From the NCBI RefSeq assembly GCF_900078545.1, contig NZ_FLLS01000002.1:434001-498000 (forward strand): a DNA stretch of 64,000 nt. The letters are read 5' to 3'. Numbering within the stretch: the first letter of the stretch is position 1; every line of letters begins with the position of its first letter. The notes below the pieces were generated by a model. The model did not search any database. It saw nothing but the letters and a program-made list of their open reading frames with translations, and was not told the DNA's origin. Positions 8,395 to 17,570 of this stretch are shown one piece after another. Both the position numbers and the translations under genes were made by a program. Source of the stretch: Olegusella massiliensis. GTDB lineage: Bacteria > Actinomycetota > Coriobacteriia > Coriobacteriales > Atopobiaceae.

Positions 8395-11300
8395 CTATGC
8401 ATGAAAATCGTAGCGTACAACATATGGTTGGTCTGTCTTGTCATCTCCCAAAAGCTCACCCGCATCAAGCTCAACACAGACAAAAGCGCAGGTCACCGCT
8501 GTAAAGCCTTGATTTATGAGCACGCTAGCATAGAGGCGCGCTTGGGTTTTGTGATGTTCATAAATTTCAGCAGGTGTAAGGTTTTTATCGCCTGTTTTAT
8601 AGTCAACAAGCAGTGCTTCTGTGGAGCCAGGGTTGGTACAAAGCAGGTCAATGGCACCTTCAATATAGTCACCAAAACGCTCAGTACCCTTGGGTGCTGG
8701 CGCAAAAAAGGGCAACTCCGCGTGGAGAATTTTGTACTGCAATGCCTCAGCGCGAATATCTGAGTGGGTCCAGCGCTGTAAGGCTGTCTGTAGACGCAAT
8801 TCAGCACGACTCGACAGATGCCAATAGATAGACATGTGCTCTAGTTGCTCATCCGAAGGGACACATCCTGTCTCAATCATAGTCTGAGCAAGCTCATGAA
8901 AAGCAGAGCCTAAATTGGTCGCACGATCGGCATCGGCGTATTCGCCTGCCTCATCTTCCTCACTGAGCTGCGGCACCCGAGGCTTTGTTGGAGCATTATC
9001 GTTATGCTGTAATGCTTCATCCTCGAGTACAGCCTTCATCGACGAAAAACTAAAAACTCCTTGACGGGGGCGCCACGTACTCAGCTGCGCTGCAATTTCA
9101 GTCTCGCGTTGATACAGTACAAAATCACTATCTGGCATGCCATTGTCCTGCATGCTCGTCTCAGCAGCACCCGTCCCAAGCACCAGCAAATCCGTAGGAA
9201 CAGGAGCGATAAGTTCTGCGTCAAAGCCCGCCATACTGCCCGCAGATGACAGCTCGAGTACAACAGGATCGCCCTTGGGAACCTTCTGTTGGCAGACCTC
9301 CACTACGCGAAGCAAAGCATCAGCACTTCCCCCATAGTTAAGGCTCTGCTCGCCTATTGCAGGCATATCAGAACCAACAAGTGCCCGCATAGTCCCAGCA
9401 GCAAGCGTCGAACTTATACCTGCTTTGCTAGAAGCACAACTTATTCCTAGGACAACTGCTTCTTGTGCACGAGTCAACGCAACGTAGAGCAGGCGTGCTT
9501 TTTCTTCTTTGCTCCGCTCGTCTTCAAGCTGTTTAAGTGCTAAATAAGTCTCTACAATCGTTGCGCTCTCTGAGCCTTTCCAACTGCTGCTGTTATCCAC
9601 CTGCACCTTTGCGACTAAACTTGAGCAATCTTTGGGACAAATCACGCAGGCTTGTACGTTTTGAGAAGAAGTATTTGATGACCTATCAGTGGCATTCAAA
9701 CTACCTGCAAGAATGTTCGTATCGCTACGAGGGTTTGACCAACATTCGGCTACTGCCACAACGGGAAACTCAAGGCCCTTAGAGGCATGAATGGTCATTA
9801 CTTGAATGGTACCTGCCTCCCCTCCTGCAAAAGATGCGGGAGGAATTTTTGCAAGATTGAGCCAGCGATTAAATTCCGCTGCAGCTCGGGCAGGCCCCAG
9901 CCCCAGCTCCTCGGTAAGATCGCGAATATAGCGCACAGCGGCTAAAACATTTGCAGCGCGTGCCATGCCTTGAGCCCCTTGGTGGGAAAGACGAGCAAGC
10001 CAACCAGAATCGCGCACCACCTGTAGACAAACATCGGCAACTGACTTGTGTGCCAAATCCGCAAGCGCTTGACTAAGCACCGCATGAGCCACCTTGAGAC
10101 GCTCAGAAGTTTGCACGCTTCCAAAAAACTTCATATCCTCAAGACCACGGTCAATCTGTCGCTTTGTAGGAGCATCTAGTTTTTCTTGAGGGCGTGTGCC
10201 CAACATGCAGAAATCATCTGCATCCAGGGCAAAGACTTCACTGGAGAGCAGCGGAAATAGGCCTGACTGAGTATCTCCAGGATTTGCCAAGGTATAGAGC
10301 AGAGCGCACATAACCTGGACCTCGGAAGTCGAGTTAAAGCTAGAGCCTCCAGTCACCACACACTCAAGTCCACGGGCCCGCAGGGCATCGATGTAGTTTG
10401 CCGCATGAGAGCTTGTTCCCAAAAGCAGAGCCATATCCCCTGCACTTGTACCTGCCGCAGCGTACTGTGCTAGTCGATCTGCAATCTGAGCAGCAAGAGT
10501 TGCTGCCTGAAATTGTGTTGTTCGTCCTGATTGACCAGGGCCTGCAACTGCTTCGATAGCTACACGCGGAAGAGATTGCGCCGCATACGTATCTTCTCGC
10601 TCGGGATTAGCATCAAGATGCATATAGCCACCCAGGATGCCACCTGCAAGCGTGCCATCTATCGTGGGCACACCCCCGCAAATACGCTCTACAAGATTAA
10701 GAATATCTGCATGGCTGCGGTAGTTTGTCTGCAGTCGCACATGCGAATCTGTTGGGAGCGCAGCCCCATGTTTGAAAAACACCTCAACATCTGCTCCGCG
10801 GAAACGATAAATCGACTGCTGAGCATCACCTACCGTACAGAGGTGCTCAGCATCCTTGCCAGCAAGCATACCAATAAGTTCTAATTGAGTCTCATCGGTA
10901 TCCTGAAACTCATCAACCATGACGAGGCGAAAACGCTGTGCATAGTCAGCCGCCACTTCGGGGTGCTTGCGTACTGCCTGTAAAGCCATATGGATAAGAT
11001 CGTCATTGTCCAGTAGCGACTGCTCATGCTTGAGACCTGTATAGCGCTCATCTACTTGACGCGCTAGTTGCAAAATTGCACTGCCAAATCTGCCAGCCTG
11101 AACAAAGGCAAGCTCTGCGCGCGCAAGTGCCAAAGCAGACACAACATCTGGCTGAATATCAGCAATAGTTTTGCTTGAGCGTGGTACCGAAACGCTCGTT
11201 AGCACCGCTTCGATTTCGTCGCGTGTTGAACGCGTAGGGCCCTCAAGTACCAGTCCATGCAGAAGCTCAAGCGATGTCTGAACAGTCTGCGCCGCCTTTG

Positions 11301-12003
11301 GTGTGAGCTTACGAGACCCCAACTCTTCAAAAGCTGTGAGCAGACGTGCCACCGAGCAATATATTGTTTTGGCACCCTCTTCACCCACAAGCACAAGGTC
11401 ATCAAAACCATGGAGGCAACGACGAGCAGCGGCAATCATGCTGGTAACAAGATCAAGAACCCCGCTTGCACGACCTCCGTCAAATATGCGCCCATAGCCA
11501 TAAAAAGAAAAAAGTTCAGAAAACTCGCCTCGGCGATAGGCACCTCCCACAACCTCTTCGAGTGCGCTGCCTTTGAGTTCATCAGCCTGGTTTTCCGTGC
11601 ATTGGCTAAAGTTTGGATCAATTCCCAAATCCAGCGCATGCTGATGCAAAATACGCGAACACATGCCATGAATGGTCGAAATCCAAGCACCATCAACGGC
11701 AAGCGCTGCTTCACGCATATGTGGATCGTAAGCTCCAGCGGCTCGTAGAGTTTTGCGCACACGCTCACGAATCTCTCGCGCAGCAGCCTCGGTAAAGGTA
11801 ATGACAAGCACCTGATCGAGACTGTCTAAATATGCTTTGCCGCACGCACCAGAACCAGGACTGAGTGCCCAAGCAATGCGCTGGGTCAGGGTAAACGTCT
11901 TGCCTGAGCCTGCTCCTGCCTCAACAAAAAGCGGACGCTCAAGCGTTTGAGCAATGGTGAGTTGGTCCTTATTGAGTCCTGCAAGAAACTCCAATTCAGC
12001 CAC
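8395..12003 (-). CDS. addA: AddA: ATP-dependent helicase/nuclease subunit A
   Basis: 1202 residues, GTG start that overlaps the addB stop by one base. AddA is the UvrD-like motor and nuclease of the complex that resects double-strand breaks to a Chi-like site for RecA loading. Visible: Walker A AGAGSGKT at 29-36, Walker B/DEXQ motif LVMVDEFQDTDETQ, the UvrD C-terminal motif MTIHASKGLEFPVV, the motif VI region LLYVALTRAQEAVV, and a C-terminal RecB-type nuclease with GAIDLLC and LLVDYKTGDK containing the Asp and Lys of the active site. Full length for the family. Partner addB is directly upstream. Confidence 0.95.
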   Translation of the reverse strand: MAELEFLAGLNKDQLTIAQTLERPLFVEAGAGSGKTFTLTQRIAWALSPGSGACGKAYLDSLDQVLVITFTEAAAREIRERVRKTLRAAGAYDPHMREAALAVDGAWISTIHGMCSRILHQHALDLGIDPNFSQCTENQADELKGSALEEVVGGAYRRGEFSELFSFYGYGRIFDGGRASGVLDLVTSMIAAARRCLHGFDDLVLVGEEGAKTIYCSVARLLTAFEELGSRKLTPKAAQTVQTSLELLHGLVLEGPTRSTRDEIEAVLTSVSVPRSSKTIADIQPDVVSALALARAELAFVQAGRFGSAILQLARQVDERYTGLKHEQSLLDNDDLIHMALQAVRKHPEVAADYAQRFRLVMVDEFQDTDETQLELIGMLAGKDAEHLCTVGDAQQSIYRFRGADVEVFFKHGAALPTDSHVRLQTNYRSHADILNLVERICGGVPTIDGTLAGGILGGYMHLDANPEREDTYAAQSLPRVAIEAVAGPGQSGRTTQFQAATLAAQIADRLAQYAAAGTSAGDMALLLGTSSHAANYIDALRARGLECVVTGGSSFNSTSEVQVMCALLYTLANPGDTQSGLFPLLSSEVFALDADDFCMLGTRPQEKLDAPTKRQIDRGLEDMKFFGSVQTSERLKVAHAVLSQALADLAHKSVADVCLQVVRDSGWLARLSHQGAQGMARAANVLAAVRYIRDLTEELGLGPARAAAEFNRWLNLAKIPPASFAGGEAGTIQVMTIHASKGLEFPVVAVAECWSNPRSDTNILAGSLNATDRSSNTSSQNVQACVICPKDCSSLVAKVQVDNSSSWKGSESATIVETYLALKQLEDERSKEEKARLLYVALTRAQEAVVLGISCASSKAGISSTLAAGTMRALVGSDMPAIGEQSLNYGGSADALLRVVEVCQQKVPKGDPVVLELSSAGSMAGFDAELIAPVPTDLLVLGTGAAETSMQDNGMPDSDFVLYQRETEIAAQLSTWRPRQGVFSFSSMKAVLEDEALQHNDNAPTKPRVPQLSEEDEAGEYADADRATNLGSAFHELAQTMIETGCVPSDEQLEHMSIYWHLSSRAELRLQTALQRWTHSDIRAEALQYKILHAELPFFAPAPKGTERFGDYIEGAIDLLCTNPGSTEALLVDYKTGDKNLTPAEIYEHHKTQARLYASVLINQGFTAVTCAFVCVELDAGELLGDDKTDQPYVVRYDFHA

Positions 12004-15000
12004 TATGAGCGCCTCTTTTCACAATTCAGCACAGGACACCACTGGCATGAAATTTCATCAAGTGGGTTTGCCTCAATTATTCCTGCGCGAAGTTCTGCAA
12101 TACGTGGTGCAATAGCTTCTTCACAAGCATCAAGCAGCCCATCAAGACCCGTATCTCCGTCCCAGTTGCTACCTGCCGCTTTTGCCTGCTCACGACGACC
12201 AAAGTCGTCAGTAGGATCCACACACACAGCAGCTGCGCGAGCCTTTGAAAGGTCTTGCCCATAGATGCGTTCTGCTTGATTGGCATCCACTGCCCCTGCC
12301 AAAGCATGGTCATCACGGGTACAGAGATACACTGCCCCAACCACATGCAACTCAGGATGAGCACGACGTACTACCTGCGCATATATCAGCGATTGCACAC
12401 GCCTCAGCTCTTTGAGCGTATCGCCTAGATCGTGGGGTTTGTTGGCAAAGGCATCATATTCTTTGGTAAAACCATTTACCCCTTTGTGTTTATAGTCAAT
12501 AACCACTGCCAAGCCATGCGCATCGACATCCACGCGATCAATCGTACCTACCAAACGTGCCCCAGCATACTCAATAAGCTCATCACCACGCCCAAAGCTC
12601 CACTCAAATTGCTTGGGCTCATAACCCAAAAACAAAGTTGATTCATAGTCAAGCAAGGAGTGAAGATCCTCACTGAGGCGGTCAAGTTGTGCGCGTTCAC
12701 GCGGTCCATGTGGAATCAATGCCTGTTGCTCAACCGTATTGCCACCGCGCAACAGGTATTGGTGGCGATAATGCTCAGCACACACTTCGCCAAGCAATTC
12801 ATGGGCACGCTGCAAGCCTCCTGTTGTATGGACGCTGACTCCTTCCTCAGAAAGCCGTCCATGTGTCAACTCAAGTACGCGATGGGCAAAAGTTCCCATT
12901 TCCGCAGGTCCAAAACCTGCATCCGCATCAGATAGACGCAACCTTCGAAGGCTAAACCACTTATAAGGACACTCAAGATAGGTTTCTATCTGCGATGCCG
13001 ATAATAATGGCAGCTCATGAGAGCTCAACATCCGTCCCTCATTTGGCACAATCACAAAGGGCGTGAGTGTGGGCGAAATCTTACCCGCAGGGGTTGGAGT
13101 ATCAATTGTTCTCTGATGGGGGTTTTCGCCCGACCAAGCAAGGTTTTGCTGTATCTCGGTTTCAAAACGTTCTCCTACAAACTTATTACCAAAGACTTTC
13201 TTTGCAGACTCAAGGAACTTCTCTGGCTTATCGGACCCTTCAACCCCATAACAGCTAAGCAGTTCTACCAACATTACGGCAGAATAGGCATCCTTCCCAT
13301 CTGCTGTTTTTAAGCACCGCTCAAGCAGCAACTGCTTGCGTGGCAGTGCTAACAATGCAGCAAATTGTGCACGCGCGTAAGCAATAGGGTCTGGTGCTTC
13401 TTCTATATGTAGGCGTTCTGCAAGTGAGGCTGCAAGGGAGGGATCGCGCGGAATACTTGTTTCGACAGAAGTAAGACCGCAAAGTACCAAGGCATCAGTA
13501 GAAGATGCTGGAAGACAAGCAGCCGCAGTCGGAGACAAAATATGCACGAGACAAGGGGAACTTTGGTCTTGCACATCGGCGGTCTGCTCTGTTATAGCCT
13601 CCTCATTCCAACGCAAAATGACTTGATTCGACAAGAGTAGTTGTTGAAGGAGACTTCCATATTCATCCAGAGAAATTGCTGCGGGCTTAGCTTGCGCTGT
13701 TACTACACCCAGCTCTTCTAGGCACATTGCAGCTGACATCAATGCAGCTACAACGGCCTTTTGCTCGGAGATGCTTTTTTTAAAAGCGCGTTTAGGACCT
13801 GTTGTCGCTTTGCGAGTGACCTCGATACCTTCCAGCAGGTGCGCTGCAGCAACTTTAGTACGACCTCTGAGCAATTCACGAGTAGCAAGTGCTGTTGCAC
13901 GCGAGCTTTTCTTTTCTGACTGCAAATCTACCAAAACCTGAGCTGGCGTTAGTAATCGATTGTTACGCCAACTGCGATCTAGACGACGAGCTGATTCTGC
14001 AGGTACCTGCGAAAGCCCTGACATCAAAAAATCAGATAGTCCACGCGGCGGCCACCAATCCATATTTCCCAACGTAACTTGGGTGCCCTCCGCTGTTTTT
14101 TCAGGCGCAGGCCAGTTTTGTGCTAGAGCGTTTAAGTGCAAAATGCTTGCAAAGTATGCGAGGAAAGCCTGACCTGCTGGCATATCTGCAAATGCGATTT
14201 TTTGCTCAGTGCGCAGGGTAAAACCACGTGCCAGTAGCTTTTGTGAAAGCTCCCGACTTGCGCGGCTGACATCCGAAGTACATACAACGATATCCTTGCA
14301 ACCTGTCTGCGCAAGCTTTTTGATATGACGGGCCAGAGCCTCTGACTCAGCCAGAGGTCCTGCACAAAGCAACAATTCCACTGCACCTGTCGGCTGCAAC
14401 CGCTCTGTTTCTGCAACAAATAGAGAGCGCAAAAGGACATCAAGCTCAACAGGACGCTCTTTTCCAAGAGGATGAATACTCTCTGGAGTATCTACCGTAA
14501 TGAGGCGTAAAGGCGTATTGCCTGCCTGTGCTTCTTGTTGCAGCTGTGCTATCAATTGGCGTGATACATCACAAGCAGGACTTTTACTTTCGTACATGAT
14601 GCAATTCACAGATGATAACTCTGCCAGATCGCAGAGCAGCTTCCGCAGAGCACGCGTCATGCTCATCATTCCTGTTACAACAAACACAGGCATGGCCACC
14701 TCATGCTGCGCCAGCAAGGTAGGAAGCGCTACCATAGCCTCAGTTTCTTCAATGAGCTTGGCCTTATGAATAAGCTCGCGATACTCCTCCACCAGCCCAA
14801 CGAAGTCCTTTTCTGCTTGGGTGAGCTGGAATGTTGTCTTGTCTGGTTGGAGCCATGCGATATTTGCTGCTGCAAAGTCGGCAAGTAAATTCACCATACC
14901 TGCCAAGGGTTCACCCTCGCTATGATGCTGGAGCACACGACGCGCAAAAAACCTGCGTTTCATAGAATCAATAAGGTGACGTCCATCACCCCAAACTTCC

Positions 15001-15212
15001 CAGCGCTCCTCTACCCAAGCTGTGGCTGTTGTACAGTCAACACCCAAGCAAATGCCCTGCTTAGAAAGGCTTTTTTGTGCCTGGAGTGCCTGGTTAAAGC
15101 TAGGACACAACAGTACTACTCTGCCCGTATGCTCAAGTCCCTGACGCAAGATATCAAGAGTTGCGCTACTAACCAGCTGCCGCTCTTCCGTCGAAACGAT
15201 GCATAGCGCCAT
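12003..15212 (-). CDS. addB: AddB-type nuclease subunit
   Basis: 1069 residues from the ATG at 15212, with GGAGG at ideal spacing; the reading frame is open 45 codons further upstream but without family resemblance. AddB is the second nuclease and recognition subunit of AddAB. The C-terminal nuclease shows ETYLECPYKWFSLRR, TIDRVDVDAHGLAVVIDYKHKG, and a final SCQWCPVLNCEKR. The Cys of YLEC plus the three late Cys match the iron-sulfur cluster that ties the AddB/Cas4 nuclease fold together. The N-terminus lacks the GxGKT Walker A found in Bacillus AddB, so the helicase-like half is probably ATP-independent, as in RexB. Overlaps addA by one base. Confidence 0.88.
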   Translation of the reverse strand: MALCIVSTEERQLVSSATLDILRQGLEHTGRVVLLCPSFNQALQAQKSLSKQGICLGVDCTTATAWVEERWEVWGDGRHLIDSMKRRFFARRVLQHHSEGEPLAGMVNLLADFAAANIAWLQPDKTTFQLTQAEKDFVGLVEEYRELIHKAKLIEETEAMVALPTLLAQHEVAMPVFVVTGMMSMTRALRKLLCDLAELSSVNCIMYESKSPACDVSRQLIAQLQQEAQAGNTPLRLITVDTPESIHPLGKERPVELDVLLRSLFVAETERLQPTGAVELLLCAGPLAESEALARHIKKLAQTGCKDIVVCTSDVSRASRELSQKLLARGFTLRTEQKIAFADMPAGQAFLAYFASILHLNALAQNWPAPEKTAEGTQVTLGNMDWWPPRGLSDFLMSGLSQVPAESARRLDRSWRNNRLLTPAQVLVDLQSEKKSSRATALATRELLRGRTKVAAAHLLEGIEVTRKATTGPKRAFKKSISEQKAVVAALMSAAMCLEELGVVTAQAKPAAISLDEYGSLLQQLLLSNQVILRWNEEAITEQTADVQDQSSPCLVHILSPTAAACLPASSTDALVLCGLTSVETSIPRDPSLAASLAERLHIEEAPDPIAYARAQFAALLALPRKQLLLERCLKTADGKDAYSAVMLVELLSCYGVEGSDKPEKFLESAKKVFGNKFVGERFETEIQQNLAWSGENPHQRTIDTPTPAGKISPTLTPFVIVPNEGRMLSSHELPLLSASQIETYLECPYKWFSLRRLRLSDADAGFGPAEMGTFAHRVLELTHGRLSEEGVSVHTTGGLQRAHELLGEVCAEHYRHQYLLRGGNTVEQQALIPHGPRERAQLDRLSEDLHSLLDYESTLFLGYEPKQFEWSFGRGDELIEYAGARLVGTIDRVDVDAHGLAVVIDYKHKGVNGFTKEYDAFANKPHDLGDTLKELRRVQSLIYAQVVRRAHPELHVVGAVYLCTRDDHALAGAVDANQAERIYGQDLSKARAAAVCVDPTDDFGRREQAKAAGSNWDGDTGLDGLLDACEEAIAPRIAELRAGIIEANPLDEISCQWCPVLNCEKRRS

Positions 15213-15318
15213 GTTGCCTCCAAAACCAATACTGCACATATCATCCTGGCTGCATGAGCCAAACTGGATGTGAAAAATTTGCTCATATGTATGGTAGCGT
15301 GCCTGCAGGACAACAAAA

Positions 15319-15624
15319 CTACTGCTTTGCTTCGTCAAGCCGTTCAAGTACTAAACGATATCCACCTGCCATGCCATTAAGACATTTTGATACCCGGCTC
15401 ACGGTGGTAGAACTTGCGCCAGTTGTCTGCGATACTTCGATGTATGACGAGCCTGCGCGTAGCATACGCGCCACCTCAAGTCTACGTGCAAACTCTTCTA
15501 TCTCACGTGGACTCAAAAGATCCGAAAGAAATGCTCGCACTTCCTGGGGCGAACTCAGCTGACAAAATGCAGAATAAAGCTGATTTTGCCACAACTGGAT
15601 ATCTTGCTCACGACGTCCGACCAT
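15319..15624 (-). CDS. TrpR/YerC-family transcriptional repressor
   Basis: 101 residues, ATG at 15624 with GGAGG eight bases upstream. The whole protein matches the YerC/YecD branch of the Trp repressor superfamily: an N-terminal helix (REQDIQLWQNQLYSAFCQL), then LSPREIEEFARRLEVARML and a helix-turn-helix SSYIEVSQTTGASSTTVSRV. TrpR itself is rare outside proteobacteria and YerC ligands are not established. It sits 106 bases upstream of addB in the same direction. A CTTTAG-TATC-CTAAAG palindrome 30 bases upstream of its start is a natural autoregulatory operator candidate. Confidence 0.88.
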   Translation of the reverse strand: MVGRREQDIQLWQNQLYSAFCQLSSPQEVRAFLSDLLSPREIEEFARRLEVARMLRAGSSYIEVSQTTGASSTTVSRVSKCLNGMAGGYRLVLERLDEAKQ

Positions 15625-15653
15625 CGGTATCGCCTCCGAAGAGTAGTGATTGG

Positions 15654-15669
15654 CTTTAGTATCCTAAAG
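15654..15669. promoter_or_regulatory. Palindrome, candidate operator of the YerC-type repressor
   Basis: CTTTAG-TATC-CTAAAG, a perfect 6-base inverted repeat with a 4-base centre in the divergent intergenic region. TrpR-family operators are palindromes with CTAG-like half sites, so autoregulation is plausible but unproven. Confidence 0.45.
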
Positions 15670-15797
15670 TATCGCATTGTCGGTATGTTTGGTGTGTAAA
15701 ATGGGGAATACTATTCTCATAACCGTTTGGGGTAACAGCAATAACTACCCCTATGTGCTATGCCTGCAGGCGTAGCACGAGTTTGAAAGGTAGCATC

Positions 15798-16157
15798 ATG
15801 AGTTTTATTGGAACTTGGCTTGTCACAACCGTCGCAACAATGGCTGCGGTTTATTTGGTACCCGGCATCAAACCTGTAGGCGGCAACTGGGGCGCAGCTA
15901 TGATGACAGCATTGGCGCTAGCATTGGTCAATGCCCTCGTTAAGCCTACGATGCAGTTCTTATCTTTCCCTATTACATTTTTAACGCTGGGACTTTTTAG
16001 CTTAGTCATCAATGCATTGATGCTAGAGTTGGCGGCTTATCTCGCTCGTGAGGTCTTTGGTACAGGAATTGCTATTTCCGGCTTTGGATCAGCTTTTATA
16101 GGCGCCATTATCATTTCAATTGTGTCATCTATCTTGGGTGCCGTCGTCGCAGGATAA
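15798..16157 (+). CDS. Small four-helix membrane protein of the phage-holin IV / YvlD family
   Basis: 119 residues from ATG at 15798 with GAAAGG upstream; the frame is open 15 codons earlier without a better site. About four hydrophobic helices: residues 4-22, 31-50, 55-80 and 90-118. The segments ALVNALVKPTMQFLSFPITFLTLGLF and a Gly/Ala-rich last helix are typical of the mycobacterial-type 4-TMS holin superfamily (YvlD relatives), which is chromosomal and not tied to prophage. No lysis genes are nearby. Function unknown; members are often linked to envelope stress. Monocistronic and divergent from the YerC-type gene. Confidence 0.82.
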   Translation: MSFIGTWLVTTVATMAAVYLVPGIKPVGGNWGAAMMTALALALVNALVKPTMQFLSFPITFLTLGLFSLVINALMLELAAYLAREVFGTGIAISGFGSAFIGAIIISIVSSILGAVVAG

Positions 16158-16191
16158 CGTATTACCTTTACAGGATAACGTGTTGCCTCTC
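16150..16191. repeat. Tandem 21-base duplication after the holin-like gene
   Basis: CAGGATAACGTATTACC (from 16150) is repeated as CAGGATAACGTGTTGCC (from 16171), spaced 21 bases. The first copy includes the last codon and stop of the upstream gene, so this looks like a local duplication. Confidence 0.7.
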
Positions 16192-16220
16192 CCCGCCTAG
16201 ATACGATCAGGGAGAGGCAA
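16183..16220. terminator. Strong hairpin between convergent genes
   Basis: Perfect 11-base inverted repeat TTGCCTCTCCC / GGGAGAGGCAA with a 16-base loop, between a rightward and a leftward gene. There is no T-run on either side, so it may act as a bidirectional or factor-assisted terminator or as a mRNA 3' end stabiliser. Confidence 0.55.
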
Positions 16221-16269
16221 TGAGTGCCTAACTATCTCGAGACTTGCAGTGCTTACAGATACGGGACTT

Positions 16270-16542
16270 TTACGCCAAACAAAAATAGATGGCAAGGGCT
16301 AAAGACAGTATCATTATCACCGCCCAAATCACAAGAGCCCACTTGCGTCCCATATGACTTTCAACATATATCTGAGCCGCAGCAAAAAGCGCATCTATGA
16401 TCGAACCTACAATGCACAGCGTTGTATATGGCGTGTGCAGAGGAATGCTGAGAGTAGTCCAGATAAGGCCCACAGCTATCCATATCCAAAAGAGCCTTTT
16501 GCCTATCTGAGACCAATCTTTTGTGACTTGTGCCTTATCCAT
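16270..16542 (-). CDS. Small hypothetical membrane protein
   Basis: 90 residues from ATG at 16542; an in-frame TTG 19 codons upstream would give a longer form. Three hydrophobic segments: residues about 15-32, 36-55 and 68-88, with a short charged N-terminus (MDKAQVTKDWSQIGKRLF). No motif recognised. It stands alone, convergent with the holin-like gene. The upstream 330 bases hold no other gene. Confidence 0.6.
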   Translation of the reverse strand: MDKAQVTKDWSQIGKRLFWIWIAVGLIWTTLSIPLHTPYTTLCIVGSIIDALFAAAQIYVESHMGRKWALVIWAVIMILSLALAIYFCLA

Positions 16543-16872
16543 AACGTCACCGACGTACCTTTTAAATAGGTTTTCTCTTTTAATCGGATATTTTATCAAT
16601 GTGGAAGCATTTTTGGTCGGAACGCGAATAAATTTGGCTCGACTGGGCTAAAAGTTTTAACTATTCAGTGATTGACTCTTTCTTAAGTATCTTTTCAGTA
16701 ATCCGCTGTTCCTCGAGAAAATAATCGAGAGAAGTTTTACATATCCCCCACGCCGCAGCCGCGACGACGAGTCAAACTATGCAAGCAATGCGGGCTTGCC
16801 GAATCCTTCAGATAGAAAAAGAGATTAAGCAGAGAATAGCGCAAAAATACCTATATCTACCAGCGCAAATAT
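16543..16872. other. Intergenic stretch without recognised content
   Basis: 330 bases between two leftward membrane-protein genes. No reading frame with a credible start and no clear terminator or RNA gene. It should contain the promoter of the downstream small membrane protein, but I cannot pick it. Confidence 0.5.
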
Positions 16873-17340
16873 CTACTCTTCGTCCTCTCCCCTATCATAG
16901 TCATCATACATCACTGCCTCTTCGTATTCGCGTTCGCGCACAAAATGCATGCTGAGCAGCATGGCAAGAGCCGATGACAATACGGGCCATATCAAGGCGG
17001 CAAGATACAGAGGGTCAAAATTATTAATAATGCTTGGGCCCCAACATGCTGCCATCGCAACTGCAACAATCGCAGTACAAAATCCCACTAAACGATGTCC
17101 ATAATCAGAGGTATACCACACCAATGTCTGAGCTGCGATTCCTGTGCCCAAGCCAAAAGGTACGCTATACAACGTGCTAAAAGGAATCAAGAAAAAGATG
17201 TACCACCACGCATAGGGCATGCCACCTTTTGGGAGCACATAGCCAAGAATAACCAAGCCAATCAAGACGGCGTATGCCACCCAAACTGGTTTCAGTCGCC
17301 ACAGTCGCGCGCCGAGACCCTCGTATGCGTCTCCTGCCAT
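16873..17340 (-). CDS. Hypothetical four- to five-helix membrane protein with acidic tail
   Basis: 155 residues, ATG at 17340 with GGAGAAGG upstream. Hydrophobic helices lie at about 19-37, 43-62, 64-78, 84-102 and 108-128. The N-terminus is soluble (MAGDAYEGLGARLWRL) and the C-terminus is strongly acidic (YDDYDRGEDEE). Aromatic-rich loops (YAWWYIFF) are notable. No family recognised. It is separated from the histidine kinase gene by about 230 bases, so probably has its own promoter. Confidence 0.7.
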   Translation of the reverse strand: MAGDAYEGLGARLWRLKPVWVAYAVLIGLVILGYVLPKGGMPYAWWYIFFLIPFSTLYSVPFGLGTGIAAQTLVWYTSDYGHRLVGFCTAIVAVAMAACWGPSIINNFDPLYLAALIWPVLSSALAMLLSMHFVREREYEEAVMYDDYDRGEDEE

Positions 17341-17570
17341 GTGCCTTCTCCTGCTCCTTGTCGAAGTCTCCTCTATCCTAACTCAGATTTGCATAAGAAA
17401 TGTGCTCACTCTGCCCAACAAATGCAGCAGTATCAAAAATCTGTCGAAGACCTACTTCATCAAGCAAAACTTCCCGTTGACCACCCTACTGAGCAAGCAA
17501 TACCCCAGAGCAAGCTCGCAACTTCGCCGTGGCCATCAGTACCATGTCACTCCAGTGAGATTGTGGCACT

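Noticed and set aside
15798-16157. Prophage holin
   Set aside because: The family includes chromosomal YvlD-like proteins and no phage gene is nearby.
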